Below the pieces are notes generated by a model that was not told the origin of the DNA, ran no database searches, and worked only from the letters and a program-made list of their open reading frames with translations. Positions 25,299 to 37,875 of a stretch of 64,000 nt of DNA are shown in pieces. Each line of letters opens with the position of its first letter. The first letter of the stretch is position 1. The DNA is from Lycocorax pyrrhopterus obiensis (taxonomy: Eukaryota; Chordata; Aves; Passeriformes; Paradisaeidae): positions 12,356,830-12,420,829 of the forward strand of contig JACSVZ010000022.1 in NCBI GenBank assembly GCA_014706295.1, in the 5' to 3' direction. A program made the translations under genes and the position numbers.

Positions 25299-26691
25299 TC
25301 TGGAAACTGTGGGGGTTTGCAGTGAGTTTTCCTCACTTCTTTGCATCTCTAATTTGAATATAGCAAAATGAGGTGAGGAGGGAAGAGAGGATGAAACCAG
25401 CTGTAACTTACACTGCTCAGCTCAAGGGTGTCAGATTTGGCCAGTGGAAGAGGTAGCTTTGAGCTGCAATCTCAGATTAAGGCCATGGACCCAGGTCTGC
25501 TTTCCTGTTAAACTGCAAGAACAGAGCTGTAGAAGCCAGCAAACCACTTGGATAAATCCCCCAAATTCCCCCAGCTCTTCAGCACTCCAGTGGCCCAGCA
25601 AACACGGTGGAAGGAGCTTATGGTAAATTCACTTTTACTCCAGCTTTCTCTCACCGTCATGTCAAACCAAAAATAAAACTGCCGGTTTATCTGAGCTGTA
25701 ATCAAATATTCTGTAAGCTGCCAGTGTATCTCAGTAGTGAAGATCTAAACCAAGCATCGTATGTGAAACAAGTTTTGTACAGTGTTTCCTAAGATAATCA
25801 AGCACATTTCAGCAGATTGGTGTTGAACAAGTGTAGTAATAATGTTTAATATTTCAAAAGCAAATGAGACATGCAGGGTGTTAAATTGCAATGGAAGTCA
25901 AAGCAACGCAGTTACAGCTTCCTTGGGAGGTTTCAGAAAGCACCTCCCAGCTGCTGACTGTATTTAGAGGTGAAGTAAAAAAAAATGGGTCCTCCAGAAA
26001 CATTTGAAGTGTCTTGCCTGGAAGGCCAATGTTAAATGTGTGGCATCAACACTCCTCTTCCTCTCAAGGCAGACCTTTCCCCTCTCCTGTTCATGGTACC
26101 TGGATTTTCCCACAAGGCAGGATGAGCAGGTCTTCTAGAGATTCTTCTTCCAGCCTGCCCAAGCCGTTTCACACACACCAGACACAGAAAATATTTGCTG
26201 GTTTCTCACAGATTTCCTTCTGAAGAGATCAGTCTCCTTTACGCCTGTTTGTTTCATTTCATTTATTTGTGTGCCACTCCCTGTTTTCCTTGTCAAAGAG
26301 GAGTCAACAGTCCATTAGCAACAAAAGTGCTTGGTCAAATATAATCTCTGTCCTCTGCTTGGTACAACCAGAGCAAGAAATCACAAGAAGGCATGACAGA
26401 ACAGAGCTTGCAATTTGGCTGTAATCGGAAGAAACTAAAGCCCCACTTACTTTTACTTTGAGCCCTTTCTTTTGCTGGGGTTCTGTACTAGGCTGTAAAA
26501 CCAGCTCCCACCCCTGGCAGGTGTGGCTGGAGGCCGTGGCTGATGGGCTGCCGTGGTAGCCAGCTGGGTACAGCTGCCAGGTTATAAATGCCCCAAAAAT
26601 AGTCAGTCATTACAAGCAACTCACAGCAGATGCCCCCAAATGGGTGTTTCCTCTATGTGCTGAGCCCAACAGGACCTAAACCACAAGTCCA

Positions 26692-26756
26692 GGGAGTGGG
26701 ACTCGATGATTCTTGTGAGTCCCTTCTAACTTGGCATGTTCTGTGATTTGATGATG
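26692..26756 (+). mobile_element. Short CR1-like 3' terminus, divergent subfamily
   Basis: GGGAGTGGGACTCGATGATTC then TTGTGAGTCCCTTCTAACTTGG and TTCTGTGATTTGATGATG. This resembles the CR1 subfamily whose 3' end reads GATGATCCTTGTGGGTCCCTTCC. Short and diverged. Confidence 0.6.
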
Positions 26757-28405
26757 CGACATCTGCAGCAGAAGATGTCACCCAGTGGTTCAGTAACTGG
26801 TCTCCATCATTGTGTGACCCTCACTGGGGCCAATCCACACCTCCAGCACTGTGGCTTCAGTTAGGGACCACAGGTGCTCATTAGATGAAGAGTGACATGG
26901 GATGGGCAAAGCCCAGAAAGCCAAATTGAGCCAACTCTTCTACTTTGTCACCCTATAGAGCCAAGTCCTGCTCTCCTGATGACATGTGGTGTGAAAGGGG
27001 ACACAAGGCCACCACCAGCAGAGGTTGCACAGGATGATTGGTCAGGTTCCAGGTTCGTGCAGGTTGCCATTTGGGGAAAAAGCCCTTTAGCTTGTCCCAG
27101 AGCCCCGTGATTTCGGTACTAAAGACTCTGGAGCAATTTGCTGTATCACACAGTGGGCTGTTAGAGGTGGAACGATTTGGGAGAAAAGCTCATGCTACCT
27201 CTCCTGACCAGCTGGGAAATTCCAAAGGGAATTTTCAGGTCTTGTTTCTGTTCCTCTGGCTTGTTAAAAGAAAGTGGGTTTAGAGCCAAGACTCCCCAGT
27301 TTAGACTTTATTATGCTCTGCATTTGAACTATCTGAATGTTTGGGTACAGATCAGTGTGCCAACACGTCTGGTAGCAAAAAGTAATATAAGAAAACGTAG
27401 AACAAGAGGAACTGCTGCCTACAACTGCTATAAACTGAGATGTTAGCCTCGTGGAAATGGCGAGGAAACAAGTAAAACTGGAATAAGAATGGGAAAAATC
27501 TGAAGGTCCCAGTGAATTGGGGCAGATTTCTCTTATCTCAGCAGCCCAGAGCCCTCATGAGCTCGGAGTTTTCTCACCTCTTAATGCAGGCCAGCAAACT
27601 GTTCTCCCTGGTGAAAAATAGGATTTGGCTGTATGGCAAAAGGAAGATTTTCCATTTCTGTTCATTTTCAGCACTCCATCTGGGCACAGCCTCTGCATTC
27701 TTGACGTTGCCAGAGACTCTGCTGTTACCGGTGCAGTGGTACCGATGCCAGGCACTGTGGATGCCCTAAAGCCAGAGGTGACCCCACTCCCCGGGCCACA
27801 GCCACCCCAGCCTAGGTAAGGCATCGTCTGTTCTTATTTAATTTCAAGAAGCCAGAGTGGCTCTCTTGAGCACCTCGGTCGTATTTCTCACAATGGAGAT
27901 ATATATATTTCTAAAATAACCACCTGGCTCCCTGAGTTTTCACTCCTCATTCACTGAACATCCCACAGACGAGCATGTCCATTCTCCAAACACATCCCTT
28001 TCTGTTCAAAGCTTCTTTCTCCTCATCAAACTCTCTGCTCGGTGCCACCAGGAGACGTGACCTCAAACCCTTGGTTGTGAACATGGCATCTCTGCACTGA
28101 GAAAAGGATGAAATGCAGAACGGTTTTGCCTAAGTTGAACACATTTTGGCTTCCCAGTTAACACCACATCTGGATTTATGCCAGACTGAAGTTACAATAC
28201 ATGTAGACATTACTCACAAGAGGCAAGGCCAATGCTCGAAAATAACCTCAAAGTTACTGGCAGAACAAAGCCTATTTTCCCAACAAAAATGACTTTGCTA
28301 AACACATTTGTGTTACGTGAATTTGGAGACCATGCATGAAAGTCACAGAGGCCTCTCTCAAGTTTTGACTCCACGATGAATTGTGTTCCTCCTCCTCCTT
28401 TGGCT

Positions 28406-28655
28406 TCAGTATGTAGTTTCCCTTGTGACCTGGCTGGAAAATGTGTGGTTGCTGGAGATGCTGTTGGATTTCCTGGTGAAGGCCAGTCGTTTCTTCTTCT
28501 TCCTCCACGGCAGGCACAGGATCGTGAGTGTGGAGAGGAAGATCTGGCGGAAGTTTGCCGACACCAGGTTGTAGAGGATGGGGTTGATTGCTGAGCTGAC
28601 GTAGAAGAGGACGTTTGTCAGCATGTAGAAGTAGTGGTAGAAGTTGTAAAGGAAA
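28406..28655 (-). CDS. NTSR1: NTSR1 last coding exon: TM7, helix 8 and C-terminal tail
   Basis: The coding part of the terminal exon is 250 bp: one base completing an Asp codon, 82 codons and a TGA stop at 28408-28406. The acceptor is ctgttcctgcag. The peptide starts [14 protein letters not shown] (loop 3 and TM7) and contains the NPILY form of the NPxxY activation motif at residues 24-28 of the exon. Helix 8 follows, with a Cys before the basic RKKKKR cluster (a likely palmitoylation site by family analogy). The tail is rich in Ser and Thr ([20 protein letters not shown]) and matches the family pattern of GRK and arrestin-binding sites and the conserved TRET-x-Tyr ending. The open frame continuing upstream of 28655 is intron read-through; a start codon there is not real. 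Confidence 0.96.
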
Positions 28656-30946
28656 CTGCAGGAACAGATGAAAGATAAAAATCTTGAGTGTGAAGAACTC
28701 AAAGTCAGAAGGATGAGAAAAACATGAGCTGCTTTCCAGCTAACCTTTTTAGGCTGCAGACACGAGCTTACCAGTGGTGGCTGAGCCACCAAAACCCATC
28801 TACATCTTCAACTGGAACTGGTCAAACATGGATCAGATGCCTCTATGAAGATATTACCCCACTCATCAGTGGTTAAGAGACTTACTTAAGTCCTGGGGCC
28901 AGACGCAATATTTACCTCGTGCATTGATTTTTTCTTTGGAAACAGACATTCTGGAAACTGAGAAGCCAGATGGAAATTTGCTTCAGTGTCATACATATAC
29001 ATTAGCTTGACTTTTTTGGCTGCAGTTCTGATCTACAGAGGTTGCAGAAGAGCCAAACTCCAGTAACAGATGCAGCTCTCTCCTCCCTCTGGCAGTGAGA
29101 GCAGCATCAGCTTATTCAATAGGTCCCTGGGTTGGGGTTTGTCCATAATGTGGGATAGCATTTCCTGTTCTGGGGGCAAGCTGATGATAGCATGCTTCTG
29201 AAACACATCCTGACCACCACAATTTAATGTTTTCAACTAGAACTGGTCGAAAATGTTTCATTATCTTTTATACTTTTGGAAATATCTTTCCTAGGGCCAA
29301 CTGAGAACAACAGCCCTGAGCTGGTAAAGCATTTATAAACACCACAAGCAAGATGTTCCTCAGAATTATTTATCTTGGTGAAAATTGCAGACCTTTTTCC
29401 TAGTCTGAGCAGTGTCTAACAAAAGATAAATAGAGGAGTGCTGGACAACATTGCCCATCCCTCCACACCCCCTCAGCGCTGCCAAGGACTGCACGGCCCA
29501 TCCAGCTCTTACAAGCAGAGTTTCTCTATGTAGTTGTGAAGAATTAATATTGGGAAAATTTCTCTTCTTCAGGGGCAAGGCACGTATGTTTGTAAGTGAA
29601 CATGCCAAGCTGCTGCAAACTCTTGGTTAGCCACCAGACTGATAGTTCACTATCATTCTGTAAATTCAGTGTTTTCCTAAAATCACTCATGGTTTTAAAA
29701 AGGAGAAAATTATATTATGTGAATGCAGCCACGATGCATAAATTCCCACTAACTGCAGATAGACTTCTCTACCCCTCTTGCTCCAAGCAACTGCAGTCAC
29801 TACATAACTGAACACTGCCTTAAGTGCTTTTCATATAGGAAAGCAAAGGAGAAACAAGAGTTTGTCCCAGTGTGTGCCTAGAGCTCTGCTTTCATGACTG
29901 AAGACAGATTTTGGGTTTTACTATGGCTGGATCCACAGTCCCATTCAGTAGACTGCAATATCCTAATTTATTATATTTTGTGTTTGGAGTTAATGGAATT
30001 TTAGTTTTTTGTTGTTGATCTGCTTTTTAGTATTGTAGATTTTTTCTTTCCCTTGAAGGAAACAGCCCCGATCTCAGGGAGAACAGGGATGTGACACCAT
30101 GGGAGGAGACACACAAGTGCATCCCTTGGCATCTCTGGCTTCCTGGGTGTGTGTCCCCAGACAGCATTAGCTCTTAATGACATATTTAAAAAGAATAATC
30201 AGTTTGGTGGTTGCTTTGCTGAGGAACCCAGCCTGGCGCCTCAGAAAGGAGCAGGGAGCTCCTGGGGCACCTTTGCACATCTGTGAGCAGCGCACGTGTG
30301 TTCATGCAATTATCCCGGAATTCTCTGACAACCTGGGCATCTCCTAATCAGCAGCAACTGCTGGTATTTCAGTTTGATCCCCTCCCTGCAAAACCCAGTA
30401 AATAACCCACCCCAGACTCAGTAAGTAGCACAGTTATTCCCCCACCTGTGTAACCTCCCCTGTCACTGAGGAAATGTGGCCTCGTGGAGCTAAATCGTGT
30501 GCTGACGGGAGCTGGTGCATCTTAGGGCTGGGGATCAATATCTCTGGCATGGAGACTGAAATCCACTCTGGGTGTACAAACCCCCCTGTCCAAATGTAAT
30601 TTCATCAAGGGCTGCCAGAGGTGAAGCCCCATGGCTGCAGCCCACAGGAGGTGGAGGAGGAGGAGGGGCTGATGGTGCATTTTGGTTCAAGATAATGCTT
30701 CCTCTGGGGGATTTAGGTAAAACAAAGACTCTTAATTTGGCTGGCAAAAACTGAGATATCCAAAAGAAAAGAACCAAAACAGCAATTAGGAGTTTGAGGC
30801 TTTAACCCCTCGACTGGAGAACACCTTTGTTCCCAGCTCCCCACCTCCATCTCCTCACCTATGGGTGCCCTGGCATCCCCAGCCCCGACCCGAGCCCCCA
30901 CCGTGTCCTGGCATGTGGGGACCGTGTCCCCCCCGTTGTGACTCAC
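28656..30946 (-). other. NTSR1 intron 3 (2,291 bp)
   Basis: GT-AG intron between coding exons 3 and 4. The donor is GTGAGT and the acceptor ctgttcctgcag. It splits an Asp codon after the second base. The only local structure noted is a GGA-rich stretch on the plus strand at 30647-30668, which is CU-rich in the transcript. No further exon or transposable element is recognised. Confidence 0.9.
30647..30668 (+). repeat. GGA trinucleotide stretch
   Basis: GGAGGTGGAGGAGGAGGAGG plus GG, about 280 bp past the exon 3 donor in intron 3. The plus strand could fold as a two-tier G-quadruplex; the transcript carries the CU-rich complement. Confidence 0.85.
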
Positions 30947-31037
30947 TCTGTCCAGTGGCTGGAGGGGACATAGCAGAACATGAGGCGCCGTATGTGGTAA
31001 GGGAGCCAGCAGACCACGAAGGCGATCACCACAGCAC
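30947..31037 (-). CDS. NTSR1: NTSR1 coding exon 3: TM6 and extracellular loop 3
   Basis: This 91-bp exon lies between a pyrimidine-rich acceptor ending ttgcag (exon starts 31037) and a GTGAGT donor starting at 30946. It contributes the last two bases of an Arg codon, 29 full codons and the first two bases of an Asp codon. The peptide starts [14 protein letters not shown], the TM6 motif with the CWxP kink of class A receptors. It continues IRRLMFCY, where the paired arginines at the outer end of TM6 are, in mammalian NTSR1, contacts for the C-terminal part of neurotensin. It ends in extracellular loop 3 with PSSHWT, which keeps the conserved Trp though the residues around it differ from the mammalian loop. 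It is too short to stand out as an open frame and is placed by splice phase and homology. Confidence 0.93.
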
Positions 31038-34000
31038 CTGCAAGGCAGGAAAAAAAGCCCTTAACTTTGTGAGCAACTCTCCATCAGGGTGAAAAAGAGA
31101 CCTGTCTGCGTGGGTTTTATTGCTGTAACCTGCTTTCCTGCAGCCCCACTTGTTCTTGTATTGCTGTAGTGCAAAGAATTAATAACCCTGAGGGACAACC
31201 AGCCTGCAAATGTCTGTAAAAACAAGCAAAACAGAAGTAATAGAAAACAGCACTAAGCACCGGGGCAGGGACGTAGGAACAACAGCAGGTACAGATGAAG
31301 GACTGGTGATGCCTTGTTCAGACACTGGCTTAAAGGAAACTCAGTTTGCATCTGTGTTTCATGCCCTTGTGGCACTGGGTATCTTGCCCAAGGTATTCAC
31401 AGAGACAGTTGGTGTGTGTTTTTCATCCAGGTAGACAGGGAGCCAGGGACACCATAATCCCATTAGTTTGTTATGTGGAGCCACTGGCCACAGTCCCCAC
31501 AGTGCTGAGCATCATTAAACTGCTCTTTCTGGTGGCAGGGCTCGTCCTTTTGCTCTACATTTGTGCAATACCTGAGATTACAGTGTGTTTGGGTCTGGAC
31601 TTTGCCATAATAAAAATGATCAATTAAAGGGCAAGCAGAGAAAGGCACTACAGCTTTTTTCCTTTCCAGATTCTGAGGGATGTCAAACAATGGAAAATAA
31701 AATGCAGCAACTCTGAGGCATAAAAGTGCTGCTGATGGAGCGCATTTGTTGGTCTGGATTAAAAAGCAGATCTATCAGGCAATCAAGAGAAAGACTTCTT
31801 TCTTTTTGTAATACGTGTTTCAACCTCTGTATGGAACAGCAGGATCCTGGCAGAATCCTAGCAGGAAATAAAGAAACCTCAGTTGAAATGTAACACAATA
31901 AAATGCAAGAAGAAAATAAAGACTAAATAAAATAATGAAGTTAATTTTTGGTCCCAAATTTGCTCTGCAGACAACAAGGGCCACATCACTCTTGTCCTTT
32001 ATGTGACCTGTAAGGGGCTGGGAAGCAGCAAAGCTCTGCTCCAGAGTGAGGTACCATAAGTACAAGGTGGATTTGTCATGTGGAGCCAAAGGCTGGGTTT
32101 TTGTCTGCCTTGGGATTGAAAATATTTATGTGGCTATGTCCCAAACCCAGACACTGTCATCCCACAGGGACCATTGTCGTAGCTCAAGGAGAAGATGTGC
32201 AGATGATGTGTTTCCCTTGGAGAATGCAGACTAGAAGGAACATGTCTGGCTGTGGTTGCATCTCCCCGTCACTGATGCTCAACCAAGAGGCACAGGAGAG
32301 CAGAAATTAAATAATGCCTGGTGTCCAGATCCATACTCACACCCTACTCCAACTCCATGAGCTCCCTCTCTCATTAAACACACAGCTAACAATGGAGAAG
32401 GTTCTAGTCCTTTAGCATCAGCCTGCATGATGCATGACAGCATCTTCCAGGAATGCTGCAAAAGCCATTTATCCAATAAAGATTTAAGCAACTGAAGGGA
32501 CATGTTTTGGAAAGAAGGCTAGAGGGTCTGGTTTTATTCTCTTGTCTAAGTGAATTCATTTTTTCAAGCTGTTTTTGGCTGCTCTCTGGCCAAAACCAGT
32601 TTGAAATTACACAGATGTAATTCATCACCAGACAGCCTGCAGCCCTTCAGATGCCAGCAAGTGAATGAACTTGACCTGTGTCTGATCCTTCCCTGGGGAA
32701 CTTTGATGGGACTTTGATGGGAGAGCCCCTGCATGACGTGTGGCCCAGGAGGAGTGGGAGATCCCCTGGGGAGCTCGCTGGGAGCATGGATGCCTGCCTT
32801 GCTCCTTCACATTTCTGAGCACCCGCTTTTGGCCACCTCCAGAAATTCATTTCTCTTCGGATGGACCTTTGGTTTGCCCTGCATGGAGCAGTCCCCTCAT
32901 GATTCTCCTGGAGATCGCTCCCAGGGGCCACAGGAGAAGCAGCACTCTCCAGCCTCTGCTCCTCCATCCGTCAGCCTCGGGCCAGCGGGAACGAGCCAAC
33001 ATCACAGCCCATCTGCTTTCCCAGCGCCTGCGCAGGATTAGCTGGATTTTCAGGCTGCAAAAGCAGCTTCCCAAATGGCTCCAAACACAGGTTCATTCAG
33101 GCACATCATAATTTCTGCAGAAAGCTCCATGCACTGGCACTTCTCAGCTGCTCACTCCTGTGTGCAGCTCTTTAGGTACGGCAGGATCCGGATTCTTTCG
33201 ACAGCCAATTATAAGAATCTCACACATCTGCTTGTTAAATTTACCAACATGTTAAAGGAAAGTGGTTTTCTCCTTGTAAATGATCTCTGCTTCTGCTGCT
33301 CAGGCAATGCTGTGCCAAATAATATGGATCTATAGTAACAAAAACACATATTGAGAGAAGTATCTGCTTAACATCAGCAATTATGTAATCTGTGAAAATT
33401 CTGTAATATCACATGCAATCACTCTGCAATTAAAATTCTATTAAACATGTGAAGTGTACTGGAGACACTTATGGTCTGATTTGGAAGTCCCAGCTGGGTG
33501 ACACACTGTGCAGTTTTGTGCTGCACAGATTAGGAGATCCCGACCTGAATTTGTCACCCTTAATCCGTATGTTTTCATTTTATCATACAAGGGATCAAGC
33601 AGATTTAGGGTGGCAATCCTGCCCTCTTGGGTCCTCTCCCCTGGGAGGAATATGAAACGTGAGACTGTGTTAACTTCCATCTAATACAGAATGAAAATAT
33701 TCTTTTCTCCCAGACGCCTGTTGCCTTTTCCTGCTGTTTTATTCTTCCCTGTGCACCTGCCTGTCAAAATGGTTGAGCTGTAAAACAAATCCTGAGCAAA
33801 CTGGCTGCCAAAATGATTTTTTATTATTGTTATGAGCTCCTAGGATGTGTTCTTCATCATCAAAAGCTTGACACATGGGTTCTTTTGGTGGAATAAGAAG
33901 GAGCAGGTCAGCCTGCTGGAGCTGAGCACTGCAGGGGAAGGGTTTGACTCAATGTGTGACGCGGTGACTGTCCAGGATCGTGTTTGTGAGGTTGGCGATT

Positions 34001-34675
34001 TCCTGCCTTTATTTTTTGAACTAAAAATAAACCAGACACATCCCTCACTTCTAATTAATTCAATAAGGTTCTAATAGGAGCAGAGCTGCTCCACAAGCTT
34101 CTGATATTTCCCATATTCGAGCAAATGAGGTGCCAAACCTCAGGGCTGGGGAGGGGAGGTGGGACCCCAGCAAGATGACCCCGGTGTGCCAGGGGTGGCA
34201 GGGAATGATCCTTCCACCAATGTATGCCCTCATTTCCCCCCTAAATCAAACTCCCAATTTCAATGTGTATTAAACTCTGAATTATTACATCCTGTGTCAT
34301 TCTACTTTGTCTTATAATGGCTCTATTCTCTGCCTGTTTGAACTGCATGCCAAGGAAGAAGGGGAGAGGAAGGAAGAGTGGCAGAGGACGAGCCCCGGTT
34401 TGTTTTTCCTTCAGGAAGTCCTGCAGAGAGAAACATCAATTCTGAGTGACATCTTTTTCATCGCGCAGGAGATTTAAACTGTGGCAGCCTTGATTCTCAG
34501 CCTAAAGTGGATGTGGGAGCAACCCTGGAAGTTAAATTCTATTAGATCACACTGGGTATTTTATTTTGCCTTGTGTGTCTCCTGGGCTGGGGATCTGCCC
34601 TCCTCCGGGGCAACCTCTGGGTGAGCATGTGCACCGGGCAGGGCATCACGAGTAAGAACCCCAGGGTTTTTCTGC

Positions 34676-34900
34676 TTTGCCGGAGCACAGGAGCGGTGCT
34701 CAGGAGGGGTTTTTCAGCCCCCGTGGGGCCGTGTGAGGCTGGGGGTGACTCAGAGCCCGGACGGCGATGGGCGAGGAGCCGCCGCCGCTGACTCACGCGG
34801 CACCGGGGAGCTGCTGCGGCACGAAGCGCTCGGCTGGGGCTCTCCTCCTCGCTGCACCTCCTCCATCCCCTCTGCGAGTGCTGAGTCACAGCCCTGCAGC
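34676..34900. promoter_or_regulatory. CpG-rich block with three AP-1/MARE motifs in NTSR1 intron 2
   Basis: The surrounding intron is CpG-poor, but 34741-34860 alone holds about 15 CpG dinucleotides. The AP-1 (TRE) heptamer TGACTCA occurs at 34746-34752 and 34789-34795. Its complement TGAGTCA is at 34882-34888, within TGCTGAGTCA (34879-34888), which matches the NF-E2/MARE core and the antioxidant-response half-site. Such a cluster suggests an intronic enhancer or an alternative CpG promoter. The open frames through it on both strands look like a by-product of the high GC content. Function is inferred from motifs only. Confidence 0.45.
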
Positions 34901-37875
34901 CCCGGGGTGCCCTCGGCAAGGGTATCCCTCTGTGCTGTCCTCATTTCTCTCCAGGAGAGGCAGAAAAGGGATGCTGCTCCTTCTTACAACCACCTCTGCT
35001 GCTGCTGATAGGGTCTCCGGACAAGCTCAGATCCTTTGTAGTTTTGTCCAGACTATCTCAACCAATTTATTTCTCTTTCTCTGCGTTTGAAGGGGAGCTG
35101 AGCCACATACAGATGTGGAACAGCACGGTGGAATTCCTGAGCAAAGGCAGGAGCTGTTTGGGGAGGTACTGACCCACCTGAACAAGAGCTCTCAGCCTTT
35201 TCCGTGTTTCAGACTCATCCCCAACGCTGCCCAAGGGGAGCACACGCACCAGCTGGTACTGATGAGGTGTACAACAGCTTATGGGGCTCGTGTCAAAGTA
35301 ATGCTGATTTTTGGAGAAACAATCCTTGTCTGTCCCAAGATCCTGGGTTTATATACTTATTTAGTTGATGCCATTACAAGAGAACCTCTCACAAAGTGCT
35401 GTTTGATATGAGAGGTGATGAAATCTGGGCCAAGTGCAGGCACAGCTGGCACTGCTTCGTTAAACCTCGAGGTGCTGTTTATATTAACATGATGTTCTAC
35501 CTGACAGGCTGTTGGCAATATTTATATCAGCAGGCCCCAAAGTAGGGATTGCAGGAGCTGCCAGGGTAGATATGAGCCCAGTAAAATTAAAACTACTTAT
35601 GCTGGTATTTGGGTCATAAGGCTGTGGAATACAGGATTTCCATAAAAGTCGATAACAATTGGCAGGGATTGGAGGCCACCAGCATGCACGAGGAGTACTC
35701 AGGAGAGCAAAGAAGAAACTGGGAGTAACAATGAGCCTGGGAAGTCCTCAGCTCCTTTAGACACCACTGAAAACACACAGCATTTGCTAGATACAATCCC
35801 CTAATGCTCCTGAATAAATTATTGAAAAAACCCTAAGTTCTTCTTTATTAGTGAAAGTGAGACAGCACAGTGAATGGAAAAACCTTTTGGCATTCAAAAT
35901 CAACATACTTCTCTCAGACTATATTCTCCAGTCCTGATTTTTAATGGCTTCAGATGACAGGTCTGAAAACAGATGTGGATTCCTGCCCCAGCTCACACCA
36001 GTGGTTAAATCATCCCCTGGCACCAGTTTCATCCATAAGGAGCAAGGCAGAAAATACAGGTTAAAGCTGGCCCAAGGCTCTAGCAAGCAGCACATCCCTG
36101 CTGTCCCAGTGCAAGCTTCTAAGTTTCCTTCTAAGATAATTATTCTTTTGGAAATTAGAGAAGAGGTTGCTTTATTCCATTTAAACTTCATTCATCCCAT
36201 CTCCCCTGGGGATGTCTGGATGTTTGGAGGAGAAGGAAGAAGAAAGGAAGAAAATTTCCGCTTTGCAAGGTAGATAAGGGATCCCATCTTATCCTCACCA
36301 CGCTCAAGGCTCTTTCTATTTGGTGAGATCAGGTGTAACCTGAACTAGCTTCCTCTGCAGCCCTTTCTTCTTTCCCCTCCAGTTTTGAGCTTCACGAGTT
36401 CTTTGTTCCTCCCAGAATGGTTTCTGCTCATCAAAGGGACCCTGGAGCTATATTCACTGCATGCTTCTACAGTGACTAAAGCCCTGGCCAGACTTCGTGT
36501 TTAAAATCACATCAGTTAACTTTTTAAACACTCACATTGTCATGGCTTAACACCTGGAAAATCTGCTTTCAGGGCATGGCAAATCTTGGAGTTTTCTGCA
36601 GGGATGCAGCCACGAGAGCCTGCATGCCAGCAGGAATGCTGTGCCAGCCCGAGCTGTGGTGCCAGCAAAGGGACACGTCTTGGGAGAGGGGGAAAAAGAG
36701 ACTCTCTGCCCCAAGAGGTGCAGCCACCCCTGCTTTTTGCTCCTCTGAGGGTGTTTATAGAGAGCTCTGATTCTGCTCACTTTATCTCACTTGGCAGATG
36801 GCAAAGTAAACCTACAACTACAAACATCTCTGGGAAATATATACAACTGTTAAATAGGTAATTCATCCTCCCAAATTTCAGAGTGACACTTCGGCTGTTA
36901 AAATCAGCTTCCACTCAAGCTTAATGCCACAGGGGTTTTGCTGAACTCCACTTGGAGTTGCTCAGACTTTTTATTAGAGATACAAACTGCCATGAATTTT
37001 GTTCCTTTCTTGAAAAGAAATGATTCATGAACAAATAAATCTGCTTGCCTTAGAATATAGGAATTATGCAATACAACTGTTTAAGGAGTTTTAGATTGGT
37101 GCTCTTCTGTGTATTGTGGCTGCAAAGTATGAGCTATTTGCTATTAATGTCTGTAGGCTGGTTATACTAAATCTCATGGCAATATTCTCCTCCGGAAATG
37201 AATAACTCAGACTTGGAGCATTGCTGAGGAGAAATGAACGGACTCTTCAAAGTATTTGTTCAGAAGGGGAATTATTAATGCACAAGTTAATGAAATACAT
37301 GGATACATCATTAATTATTGGCCTTTGTCTTGTATCACTTGACAAAATGCAGAGGCCCCAAAATCATAATTTAAAAATTCACAGACTTTCAGTAGAAAAT
37401 GCGGCTTGACTTCATCTGCTAGAAAGCATTTTACTGAGGCATCACCCAGCCAGCTGTGGGAGACTGAAGGATATTCTTTTAATTGGTTAAACCTCTAAGT
37501 GCTTTGTAATTGCTTTCACTAAGCAGCTTCTGTAACAGAGCAAATGCTACCTGGAACTGATTACAGTTTAACAGGCTTAGCCAACGTCCATCCAGGGACA
37601 CGCAAAGCCTCCCCTTGATGTCCATCAATTTGTCTCAATGTCGTTATCAGAGCTCAGCTGTGCCATTCAATAACCCCTGCCTTCCTTCCGAATGGATCTG
37701 ACAGGCAGCCAGGAGGTGCCGAGGGCTGCTTGGAGGGGAAGGGGCTGCAGGCAGGTGGGTTGGTGGGGATATCAGTCCGTGTGGCAAAACTGTCCCCTTT
37801 CGAGGAGACATTTTGGCTGAACAGAGCTTTCATCCCGAGCCAAGCTCAAATACACCCTGATTTTTGAGCAGCAGA

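Larger units (their letters stand above)
23750..28405 (-). other. NTSR1: Probable NTSR1 3' untranslated region
   Basis: Read on the minus strand, this interval follows the stop codon and runs about 4.65 kb to the best poly(A) signal. It includes two short CR1 fragments inserted antisense to the gene (25178-25298 and 26692-26756). Near its distal end it becomes rich in A and T (23760-24110), as many vertebrate 3' UTR ends are. Alternative earlier ends are possible: TTTAAT at 27837-27842 (ATTAAA on the minus strand) and TTTATT at 26262-26267 (AATAAA). The extent is an inference; only the start, after the stop codon, is firm. Confidence 0.45.

Noticed and set aside
28656..28792. Open frame continuing upstream of NTSR1 exon 4 with its own ATG
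   Set aside because: It reads through the ctgttcctgcag acceptor into the intron. The receptor homology begins exactly at the acceptor, and the phase matches exon 3.
31346..31627. Hydrophobic plus-strand frame resembling a membrane segment
   Set aside because: It lies in NTSR1 intron 2 on the opposite strand. A single hydrophobic run in T-rich DNA is common, and no family was recognised.
34542..34919. 125-codon Arg/Pro/Ser-rich minus-strand frame
   Set aside because: It follows the CpG-rich block, where stop codons are rare. Its composition is low-complexity with no domain.
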